A stretch of 64,000 nt of DNA from Vicia villosa (lineage: Eukaryota > Streptophyta > Magnoliopsida > Fabales > Fabaceae): the NCBI RefSeq assembly GCF_029867415.1, contig NC_081185.1:119267987-119331986 (forward strand), given 5' to 3'. How positions within the stretch are numbered: the first letter of the stretch is position 1; every line of letters begins with the position of its first letter. Below are positions 53,677 through 62,963 of this stretch, one piece after another. The position numbers and the translations under genes are program-made. Under the pieces are notes generated by a model, which made no database searches, was not told where the DNA came from, and saw only the letters and a program-made list of their open reading frames with translations.

Positions 53677-54100
53677 ATTAGTCTTGTGAGAGTGATGACT
53701 TTAACCAAGAGGCTGGCCGAGCAAGAGTACGAATGTTGGTCGTCAACTGGGATCTCGTCGTACGCTTAGGTCTGCGGGGAGAGAGGTTGCTGTTGGGTAT
53801 AAGAGCAAAGGGTGGCCGGGTGGTGTCCTCGAAGACCAGTCGAGGAGACGGCTGTCCCTTGGTTTCCTCTTGATACGTTTGGGTTGCTTCTTGTCAGTGT
53901 GGCTGACAGGTGGCAGTTGTGGAGACTGTCATCATTGCAGCGCCGTTTTTAGGCATAAATGTAGACTGCGCCGCTTGGGTTTTCAAAGTTGTTTCGTGAC
54001 GTGGCATCTTTTCGTGGATGGAGCTGCCTTGGGGATGTAAGCAATGATGGCGTCTCCTAGGCTGCCTAGGCTATCATGACACCCTTTGGCCTCCTTTCCC
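53677..54100. other. Untranslated 3' region of the Tat element; upstream region of its antisense gene
   Basis: G+C content is well above the surroundings. No open frame of note. Acts as promoter side for the plus-strand gene that starts downstream. Confidence 0.5.
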
Positions 54101-54108
54101 TATATAAG
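54101..54108 (+). promoter_or_regulatory. TATA box of the antisense extra gene
   Basis: CTATATAAGG in GC-rich surroundings, on the strand opposite to pol. A TC-rich leader with CTCTCTTCTTCG follows 60-100 bases later, as in plant 5' UTRs. Confidence 0.65.
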
Positions 54109-54210
54109 GAGCGAGAAGACCATTCATTCGTCACTTAACATTTTGCAAACTTCCAAGACTCGCTCACAGCTCTCTTCTTCGTCTCGCACATCTTTCCTCC
54201 GCTTCTTCAA

Positions 54211-54673
54211 GTAAGTTCCTCGTCTTCTCCTTGCTTTTATTTAAGTTTTATGTTTTAGCTTCGAGTGCGGCGGGCAGGATTGATGAGTGTGTCGAGCAAG
54301 GTTCATGAGTTTGCCGAGTAGTCATAGGAGATCGTTATTTCTTTCATGCGTTTGCCGAGTGAGATTTGAGTGAGCGGGGCAGGGATAGTTGAATGAGACG
54401 TCCAGGCATTAGATATAATCAAGAATAGTTTAATTGAGACGAGCGAAGGAGATTGCATGCCTCAGTTAGGGTATGAGTTTGTCGGGGAGCTAGATGCACC
54501 TACCGTCCATCACTGTACGTGGTGACTTTATTTGCGGGTGCTTCTAATTTAGTTCGTCGGTATTCGATGGGAGGCGGAATTCTTTCCTCGTCTCTTTTCC
54601 TCGCCCTTTCACTTGACTTGCGGTGGAAGGGTGGATTTGACCAGTCGAATTCACTGTTTCCTCTGCTTTTCAG
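54211..54673 (+). other. Leader intron of the antisense extra gene
   Basis: Donor CAA|GTAAGT at 54211 and acceptor TGCTTTTCAG ending at 54673, four bases before the ATG. Consensus sites at both ends; splicing itself is not shown. Confidence 0.6.
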
Positions 54674-54677
54674 GTAA

Positions 54678-56612
54678 ATGGCCGACGAGAACAAAGACGA
54701 TGTCGTCTTCGACATATCAGACGGGGATGAAGCTGTTGGTTGCTCGCAGGACGAGGGCGTTCCCGTCGTCGAGACTTCCCCGAGGAAACTCGAGGAATGG
54801 GTGGCCGTTGCTCCGAGGACGATTGCGTCACGCTTCTCGACGCGTCCTAAGGAAGCCTTTAACGTCATCGAGGACCTTGACCAGGACGAGGAGCCTTTTT
54901 GGGGCGCCTTTGTGCCTAAATCTCATCAGAGGATCTGCTCGCAATTCCCTGGTCCTCGTTTCGCAATGTATGAGTTCGTCTTTAAGGAGGCTGGTCTCCG
55001 TCTTCCCTTCACTCATTTGCAACGAAGTATCTTCAGTTGGTTGCGCTTGTGCCCGTCTCAGCTTCATCCCAACGCTTTAGCGTTCTTAAGAGCCTTCGAA
55101 GTCGTATGTGGGTACTTGGAGGTCGAAGCGACCCTGCCTCTTTTCTTCAGAGTGTTTCATTTGCAGAGGTTGCGCGATCCGGACGGCAAGTGGAGTTGGG
55201 TGTCCTTTAAGCAGCCGAAGAAGCTGTTCGCCATTTATCAGGACTCTATCAAGCATTTCAAGAGTCGGTATTTTATAATTAAGCCGCTCACTCCTGAGGC
55301 CGAGAACCATTTGTTCGAGGAACGCGAGTATATTGAGGATGGGGTGAGGAGAGTGGGCCCATCTGCCCGGTTCCCGTTGGAGTGGCAGCCCGACCACTTC
55401 GATCATGGGACCGACTATTACATCTTCCGGGACGAGGATCTCAATGAGCGCGATACGGGGGGGTATCAGTGGCTCGCTTCCTTCGTGGACGGGTTTAGAC
55501 CGGCAGTATGTACATATCCCAACGGGGATCCCTTATTCGAGGAAGATGGAGGTCCTATGCTGGAGCCTCGGCATATCAACACAAAAGCCATCCTCGAGTG
55601 TGGGAGTTACGGGGATGCGATAATTTTGTTAGGTGAGATAACTATTTCTTGTTCGAACAATATCCTTTCGGTTCTAACTCTTTATTTTGCAGGAAAAATG
55701 GTCGACCTGCATGAAAAGATTGTGAAGATGAGGGCAAAGAACAAGGGGCCCGTCAAGCTGACCGTGAAGCGATCGCGGGTCGAGGAGGTCAAGGCGGCTG
55801 TTGCGGGTGCGCCTGATGGTGGCTCCCCTTTGTCGGTTGGGACGGCTTCGGGAGGTTCTCCGGCCGGGAAAAAACAAAAGAACGAGGGGGCCCCCGAACT
55901 TCGCCCCCTTATCAATGACAACCCTTCCGAGGATGACATAGTGCTGCCCTCGTGTACTCTGCACAGGGGGATCTTCTCGAAGAGAAATGTGCTGCTGGAG
56001 CGCGAGGAGGTGAGGCATATAGTCAGGCGTGATCGGGTGGCCCGGGATAAGGACTTGTCCGAGGATCTTGAAGGGATGATGAGGGTGGCCGCCCTGGCCT
56101 TGGCCCTCAATGCCCAAAGGGTATGCCCTCAGAAGGACTATGATGCTCAGCAGACCAAATATGATGAGCTAGAGCACGAGTTTAAACAGTACAAGGATAA
56201 GTATGAGGTTCAGAGCGGCATTGTTGAAGACCTCTGCAAAGAGCGGAACAGGGTCAGGGCTTTGGAGGCCGAGGGAGAAAGGCTCCGTGAGCGAATTGCT
56301 GAGTTAGAAAGGTCTCATCTCCCTGCTGCCGAGGAAGATGAAGACGAGAAAGCCTTGGTGACCCGCTCCCAGCTTTTGGGCAAGGTGAGGGAGCTGGAGG
56401 TCGACTGTGTCGCTACCCTGGGGGTTGGATTTAAAGCCGCGGTGGATCAGCTGAAAGTCCTCAATCCGCGCTTGGTGACGAGGGGCATCGGTCCGTACAA
56501 CAAGGTTGTGGACGGACGGATTGAGTCAAATCCGGAGTTCGAAGACTGGGAAGATGAGCAGGAGCCCCAGGGTGAGGACAACGGTGCCGAGGAGGAGGAT
56601 GGCGACGTCTGA
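54678..56612 (+). CDS. Antisense extra ORF of the Tat element (Transposase_28-type protein), 644 aa unspliced
   Basis: Starts MADENKDDVVFDIS just after a leader intron acceptor. The N-terminal half (about residues 60-300) matches the putative gypsy-type transposon domain (PF04195): GLRLPFTHLQRSIFSWL, QLHPNALAFLRAFEVVCGYL, PLFFRVFHLQR. The C-terminal half is Lys/Glu-rich with a probable coiled coil (about 490-580) and an acidic tail (EDWEDEQEPQGEDNGAEEED). GT..AG sequence at 55633-55692 looks like a 60-nt intron; being a multiple of three, removal would delete 20 residues and join ILLG to KMVDLHEK, giving 624 aa. Tat-lineage elements are known to carry such extra ORFs between pol and the 3' LTR, some antisense. 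The role is unknown. No stop or shift. Confidence 0.85.
   Translation: MADENKDDVVFDISDGDEAVGCSQDEGVPVVETSPRKLEEWVAVAPRTIASRFSTRPKEAFNVIEDLDQDEEPFWGAFVPKSHQRICSQFPGPRFAMYEFVFKEAGLRLPFTHLQRSIFSWLRLCPSQLHPNALAFLRAFEVVCGYLEVEATLPLFFRVFHLQRLRDPDGKWSWVSFKQPKKLFAIYQDSIKHFKSRYFIIKPLTPEAENHLFEEREYIEDGVRRVGPSARFPLEWQPDHFDHGTDYYIFRDEDLNERDTGGYQWLASFVDGFRPAVCTYPNGDPLFEEDGGPMLEPRHINTKAILECGSYGDAIILLGEITISCSNNILSVLTLYFAGKMVDLHEKIVKMRAKNKGPVKLTVKRSRVEEVKAAVAGAPDGGSPLSVGTASGGSPAGKKQKNEGAPELRPLINDNPSEDDIVLPSCTLHRGIFSKRNVLLEREEVRHIVRRDRVARDKDLSEDLEGMMRVAALALALNAQRVCPQKDYDAQQTKYDELEHEFKQYKDKYEVQSGIVEDLCKERNRVRALEAEGERLRERIAELERSHLPAAEEDEDEKALVTRSQLLGKVRELEVDCVATLGVGFKAAVDQLKVLNPRLVTRGIGPYNKVVDGRIESNPEFEDWEDEQEPQGEDNGAEEEDGDV
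55633..55692 (+). other. Candidate 60-nt in-frame intron of the extra ORF
   Basis: GTGAGATAAC...TTTATTTTGCAG: good donor, U-rich body, typical acceptor, AT-rich inside a GC-rich gene. Near the lower size limit for plant introns. Retention keeps the frame open. Confidence 0.65.
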
Positions 56613-57137
56613 CCAGTTTCTTTTTGATAGTGGCCTGCGTGCCAATCGTTTTGTGGCCTGCATGCCAAAGTAGTTAGTTGGGCGATGCCCGGATAATTTT
56701 TTGTAATATTTGGATATCTCCGGCCAGTTTGGTCGGTTTTTAATACTGTTCTGCGTTTTATGCTCCAATGTTTATTTGTGCTTATCTGATTTTTATCGTC
56801 GAATATTTATGTTTGTGCTCGGCCGAGGTTTATAGCCCGGGCGTGTAGCGAACGGTCCGGGTGCGCAAAGCAGGTGTGCGCTATAAGCGAGCTCGAGGCC
56901 GCGGTCGGGGCCAGGTGCTCGCGGCGTGAACAATCCCATCGGGAGCTGGGGTTCTGCCTTGCAGGTACTTCCGCGGAGGGTCTGTGTGTAAGGCCCGCCG
57001 CGTAGTCGGCTTTGCCTCCTGACAGGGGTTATCCGACCGAAGCTGTCGTGGAGCATACGCGCTTGTACCATGGCGCGAGTCCTTGCCCAGTCTTTCCTCG
57101 TGTTCGCTACGAGTGGCCGGGTAGCGTTAGGTTGTTT
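56613..57137. other. Region between the convergent extra ORF and pol
   Basis: Holds the 3' ends of both genes. TGGCCTGCGTGCCAA/TGGCCTGCATGCCAA form a short tandem repeat (56631-56669). GC-rich from 56815. No gene seen. Confidence 0.5.
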
Positions 57138-60100
57138 CTAACTGTAATAGCGTCTGAGTTTTTCAGCGTTCCAAGGTCGAGCAAGTTTTTCGCCGAGAAG
57201 GTTTTCGAGGTAATATGCACCGTTTTCGGTTTTATCGTAAACTCGGTACGGACCTTCCCAGTTCGGGGCTAGTTTGCCCTCGCGCGAATCTTTCATGTTT
57301 CTGCGGAGAACCAAGTCTCCGATTTCGAATCCGCGTTTGATGACTTTAGTGCTATGGCGTAAGGCTATCTGTTGTTTCAGTTTTGCTTCTCGGAGAGAAG
57401 ATCCTGTTCGGATTTCTTCGACCATGTCGAGCTCTTCTCTCATAGCTTCGTCATTGAGTTCCTCTTCGAGAGGTGACTCAGTCTGACGAGATGGTTCTCG
57501 GATCTCCACGGGGATCACGGCTTCGGTGCCATAGGTTAACTTGAACGGTGTTTCGCCTGTGGTCGAATGTGGGGTCGTCCTGTACGCCCAGAGGACGCTG
57601 TGTAGCTCTTCGACCCAAGCCTTTTTTGCCTCGCCCAACCTTCTCTTTAGTCCACGGAGAATGACCCGGTTGGCGGCTTCAGCTTGTCCGTTCGTTTGAG
57701 GGTGTTCGACTGAAGTGAAGTGTTGTTTCTTCCCGAGTTTAGTTACAAACTCCTGGAATTTTCTGTCCGTGAACTGGGTGCCGTTATCGGTTATGATCGC
57801 CTGTGGCACCCCGAACCGAGCGAGTATGTTCCGCTTATAAAAGCGGAGTACATTTTGGGACGTGATTTTGGCGAGCGCTTCAGCTTCTATCCATTTCGTG
57901 AAGTAATCCACAGCGACCACTAGGTATTTATTTTGGTAAGACCCGACCGGGAAAGGTCTGAGGAGGTCCATTCCCCATGTGGAGAAAGGCCAAGGCGAGG
58001 AGAGAGATCTGAGTTCGTTCGGGGGAGCCATGTGCATGTCGGCGTGTCGCTGACATTTATCGCATTTCTGGACGTATTCTTTGGCATCTTGCTGCATGGT
58101 CGGCCAATAGTAGCCGGCTCTGAGGGCTTTCCTCGCCAGTGATCGTCCGCCGAGGTGTTAGCCGTTGATTCCTTCGTGAAGCTCTTGGAGTACCTCAAGT
58201 GCTTGCGAAGCGTCGATGCATTTAAGGAGAGGGATGGAGAAGCCTCGTCGGTATAGTTTGTTTTCGATGATAGTATACGAGCAGGCTCGTCTTTTAATCG
58301 TTGAAGCTTCCTTCGCGTCAGCGGGAAGTTCGTCTTTCGTGAGGAAGTTATATACGGGGGTTATCCAGCAATGGTCGTCCCCGATAGCGAATATTTGTAG
58401 AGCCCGCGCGTTTTTGCCTATGCTTGGTCTGGGTAGGATTTCCTGGATGACCGACTTGTTTCCTCCTTTCTTTCTTGTGCTCGCAAGTTTGGATAATATG
58501 TCTGCGCGTGAGTTGTGTTCTCGGGGGATATGCTCGACTTCTGCTTTGATGAATTTTTTCATCTTATCCTTGACGAGCGTGGGGTACTCAGCGAGTACGT
58601 CGTTTTTGGCTTGGTAATCGCCGCTGATGTGGGATGCGACGAGTTGGGAGTCCGTGTAGATCTTGACCTCCCGTGCGCCCACATCCTCGGCAAGTCTCAG
58701 GCCTGCAAGGAGGGCTTCGTACTCGGCCTGGTTGTTCGACGTGTTGAAAGATAGGACTAAAGATACTTCGATGATGAGTCCTTCGTCGTTTTCTAAGATA
58801 ATTCCTGCCCCGCTTCCCGAACTGCTTGAGGCGCCATCTACGTAAATGGTCCATTTGTTCCTGGTCGGGTCCGGGGAATCGGCTATCGAGGTCATCTCTG
58901 CTACGAAGTCCGCTAACGCCTGAGCTTTTAATGCCCTCCTGCTTTCGTACTGTATGTCGAACTCCGATAGCTCGAGGGACCATCTCAGCATTCTGCCGGC
59001 CATATCTGGTCGGCTGAGGAGTTGCTTGATGGGTTGATCTGTTCGGACGAAGATGGTGTGGGCGAGGAAATAGTATCGCAGCCTTCTGGCCGCTATCACT
59101 AGGGCCATGGCGACTTTCTCGATCTGTTGATATCGCACCTCGGGCCCTTGCAGGGCTTTGCTGGTGAAATATACGGGTTTTTTCCCGTCTTCGGTTTCTC
59201 GGATCAAAGCCGCGCTGACTGCTTCGTTTGAAACGACTAAGTACAGATACAGAGGCTCGTTGTCATCGGGTCGAGAAAGGACGGGCGGTTTGGAGAGCAC
59301 TTGCTTGAGGTGTGAAAGTGCTTGCTCGCATTCCTCGGACCATTCAAAGGCCGCTTCCTTTCGTAGCAGTTTAAAGAAGGGGAGTGCGTGTTGGGCGGAT
59401 TTTGCGACGAAACGTGATAGTGCGGTGAGCATCCCGTTTAAGACTTGGATGGATTTTTTATTGTTAGGAGTGGGGAGTTCAGAGAATGCTCGGCATTTAT
59501 CCGGGCTGGCCTCTATTCCCCGTTCGGTCAAATAGAAACCGAGGAATTTGCCTGCTCGGACGCCGAAGGTGCACTTCTCTGGGTTGAAGCGCATCTTGCA
59601 GGATCTGGCCCGCTCAAATACCCGCTCGAGATGGGAGGTGTGGTCGGTGTCTTCTCGAGATTTGACGATCATGTCGTCCATGTATACCTCGAGGGTGTCG
59701 CCGATCTCTCCTCGGAACACTTTGTTCATCATCCGTTGATACGTGGACCCAGCGTTTTTGAGGCCGAAGGGCATTACGTTGTAGTAATAGTTGCCTGATT
59801 CTGTCATAAACGTTGTGCACTGCTTGTCGCTCCTCGCCATGGGGATCTGGTTGTAACCTGAATAAGCATCCATAAAAGACAATAGTTTATAGTCGGCCGA
59901 GTTGTCGACCAGTCTATCAATGTTAGGTAAAGGATAGGCGTCTTTTGGACATGCCCGGTTAACATCAGTATAATCAACACACATTCTCCATTTTCCATTA
60001 GATTTCTTAACAAGTACAACGTCTGAGAGCCAAGTTGAATACTTGGCCTCGGAAATAAAATTTGCCTCTAGGAGGTCTTTTACAGCTTTCTCGGCAGCCT

Positions 60101-61670
60101 CCGCTTTCTCGGGGGACTGCCGACGCCTACGTTGAACTACGGCCTTCGCGGCTGGATCGATGGAGAGGTGGTGGCAGGCGACCTCGGGGTCGAGTCCGGG
60201 CATTTCTGCGACGCTCCAGGCGAACAATTCTGCATTGGCTCGAAGGCAGGCCACGAGCTGCTTCCTTGGTAGGTCTGGGATGCCCTTGCCGATCTTTACC
60301 GCTTTGTCGGGGTTGTCGCCCAATGGGACCAGCTCGAAATCTCCGTCTGGGATAGGTCGGACGGGATGAGGTGCCTTTGATCGCGTTTCTTCCCCGATCT
60401 TTAGTTCTTCTTCTGTAAACCGTGCATCAAGGTCGACTGAGCTGACGTTGGCTGTCTGATGCTGGTCTTCTCGAGGATGTTTGTCTTCGGCTCTTGGCTT
60501 TTTGTTGGAGCTGGTCGGAGGGGCGATCAGTTCTAGTCCCTTGACGGAGGCGTCGAAGATTCTCCTGGCAGCTTCGATATCGGCGTTGATGGTGGCCACT
60601 CGTCCTGTCCTCGTGTAAAACTTCATCTTTAGGTGGACAGTGGAGGGTACGGCGGTTAGCTCGGCTAGAGTGGAGCGCCCGATAATGCAGTTGTACAGGG
60701 TTTTGCAGTCGATCACCAAGAATCTGGTTTTGACCTGCCTGGAGGCTTCCCCTTCTCCGAAGGTGACAATCAGCTCGACGTAACCCCATGGTTTGGTGGT
60801 AGCCCCGTTGAAACCTTGGAGGTCCGAACCCACATAAGGAGTGAGGTGTGAGTCGTCCAGCTGGAGTGTCTGGAAGAGGTGGGAATACATGATGTCGACC
60901 GAGCTGCCTTCGTCGACCAGGACCCGTCGGACGTCGAAATTCGCCATTCTGGCTCGGACGAGCAGGGGAATTGTGGCGTTTGGAGCTCCGCCGGGCAGTT
61001 CTTCCAGGTAGAAAGTGATTGGTTCTGACTTTCCCCGGAACTTTCGCAGCGTAGGGCCGAGGTCCGCGTTTGCGCTGAGCAACTCATCGAACTTTCTCTT
61101 TACTGAACTGATGGTGAGGGAGCCTGGATCCCCGCCGTTGGAGACGACCATGGTGAATGGGAAATTTTCCCATTTACTGAGTGCGGTAAGGATCCCGACT
61201 GATGGCATGAAATCCTCTGGTCGAGTGACGGACAGTGCTACTTGTAGGGGCCTGTTATCCGGCGAATTCCCTTCGTCAGAGTTTCTGTGGTCGTCCCTTC
61301 GGGAAGGTTCCCCTTTCTTTGTGTATCTCGAAAGGCGACCCTCCTTGATCAGTGTTTCAATGGCATCTTTGAGATGGATGCACTCCTCGGTCAGATGGCC
61401 GTGACTTTTATGGTATTTGCAGTACTTTGATTTGTCGGTTCCTGGCCTTGCGGGGTTCGACTTCGGGGGCCTGATGTTTGATTTCTTGAAGTCGGTGTTT
61501 TGGCATTCGGCCAGAATCCTCTCCCGCGAGGTGTTCAGAGGGGTGTAGTCGTTGAAGCGACCAGATGGTCCTCGGCGATCTTTGATGTCGAGAGACCTGT
61601 CGTATTTCCTTTTTTCATGCCCTCGCTTCGAGCCTGGGTGCTCATAGTTTGAACTGCGAGCGGCGTCACT
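57138..61670 (-). CDS. Tat-lineage Ty3-gypsy gag-pol polyprotein, one in-frame stop, 5' part displaced by an insertion
   Basis: One frame of 1511 codons with a single TAA at 58160-58158. Order: gag end with a CHHC finger (CKYHKSHGHLTEEC); protease VLVDEGSSVDIMYSH; RT (VDYTDVNRACPKDAYPLP, FMDAYSGYNQIPM, active site YMDD in VYMDDMIVKS); RNase H (KWTIYVDGASSSSGSGAG, YTDSQLVASH); the stop; integrase finger CDKCQRHA, catalytic ITDNGTQF and HPQTNGQAEAANR, and a C-terminal part ending LRRYYS. The stop lies between RNase H and the integrase finger. At 61670 the frame is cut by a copia LTR; the residues beyond it to 61697 come from that LTR. The start of gag and the 5' LTR must lie right of the window. 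Confidence 0.93.
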
Positions 61671-62248
61671 TGTTAGAACAAGATTTGTTCTGATCAATTA
61701 TCTTAGTTTTGATGATAACAATAATATGAATTTTGCTTAAGATAATATGGTACTCTAATCCAATGCAATTTCCTTTTCAGGAAATATATAAAGAGTATGC
61801 ATAATTCAGCGCTCAGAAGCTTTGTCTCAAAGGGTTCAGCATGCAACATCAGAACATGGTCTGGCAAGACATCAGAAGATGGTCGAAGCAGAATCAGAAC
61901 ATGGGTCTATGGAAGCATCAGAAGAACATGAGATCAGAAGCACTGAAGTTCTGATGGTATCACGCACAGAAGCACTTCAAGGTCAGAAGATCAGAAGATG
62001 CTTTGCACCAAGCTGGTTGACTCTGATGATATTCAAACGTTGTATTCACAAACATCAGATCAGAAGGAAGTACAAGTGGCAAGCTACACTGACTGACAAA
62101 AGGAACGTTAAAAGCTATTATAGGCAACGTCAGTAGACACAGCGTGAACAAGGCTCGAGGTAGTTGACAAAAGCGTATAACATTAAATGCGATGCTGTAC
62201 GGAACACGCAAAGCATTAAATGCACTCAACGGTCATCTTCTCCAACGC

Positions 62249-62257
62249 CTATAAATA
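62249..62257 (+). promoter_or_regulatory. TATA box of the SIRE-like LTR
   Basis: CTATAAATA about 630 bases before the LTR end, in the right place for a U3 promoter. Confidence 0.6.
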
Positions 62258-62495
62258 TGAAGTTCTGATGAGAAGCAAGGTTAACGATTCTGAACAAAAC
62301 AACTCATATTAACTTGCTGAAACTCTGTTCTATTCAAAGCTCAGAATCTTCATCTTCATCAAAGCTCACTATATTGCTGTTGTAATACATTAGTGAGATT
62401 AAGCTTAAACGTTAAGAGAAATATCACAGTTTGTGATTATAGCTTTTAAGAAGCAATTGTAATACTCTTAGAATTGATTACATTAAGTTGTAAGG

Positions 62496-62690
62496 AACTA
62501 GAGTGATCGTGTGGATCAGAATACTCTAGGAAGTCTTAGAGGGTATCTAAGCAGGTTGTAACTAGAGTGATCGTGTGGATCAGAATACTCTAGAAAGTCT
62601 TAGAGGGTATCTAAGCAGTTGTTCCTGGAGTGATCAGTGTGTGATCAGAAGACTCTGGAAGACTTAGTTGCTGACTAAGTGGAGAACCAT
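62496..62690 (+). repeat. 64-bp tandem repeat inside the LTR
   Basis: Two near-identical units start at 62497 and 62561 (ACTAGAGTGATCGTGTGG...TCTAAGCAG) and a diverged third follows (CTGGAGTGATCAGTGTGTG..., about 62625). Confidence 0.9.
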
Positions 62691-62879
62691 TGTAATCCGT
62701 GCGATTAGTGGATTAAATCCTCAGTTGAGGTAAATCATCTCTGCGGGGGTGGACTGGAGTAGTTTAGTTAACAACGAACCAGGATAAAAATAACTGTGCA
62801 ATTTATTTTTATCTGTCAAGTTTTTAAAGCTACACTTATTCAAACCCCCCCCTTTCTAAGTGTTTTTCTATCCTTCAAT

Positions 62880-62894
62880 TGGCATCAGAGCGCC
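62880..62894 (+). other. Primer-binding site of the SIRE-like element
   Basis: TGGCATCAGAGCGCC, the initiator tRNA-Met type with two differences from TGGTATCAGAGC, two bases after the LTR. Confidence 0.8.
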
Positions 62895-62963
62895 AGTTCT
62901 AAGGTGCAAGCACTTAACCGTGTTTAGAAAAGATTCAGGAAGAGAAAAACGCTTCAGTAAAAG

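Larger units (their letters stand above)
61671..62877 (+). repeat. 5' LTR of a SIRE/Maximus-like Ty1-copia element (1207 bp)
   Basis: Starts TGTTAGAACAAG, ends CCTTCA, two bases before the primer-binding site. Contains CTATAAATA (62249-62257), a C8 run (62845-62853) near the end, many CAGAAG strings, and a tandem repeat at 62496-62690. Inserted into gag of the Tat element; TCACT (61666-61670) would be the left target duplication. Confidence 0.9.

Noticed and set aside
55674..56117. Minus-strand frames opposite the extra ORF
   Set aside because: Shadows of a GC-rich coding strand; the plus frame has the family domain, splice sites and start context.
61671..61697. Met-Ile-Arg-Thr start of the Tat polyprotein
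   Set aside because: These codons are copia LTR sequence read antisense; the Tat frame is cut at 61670.
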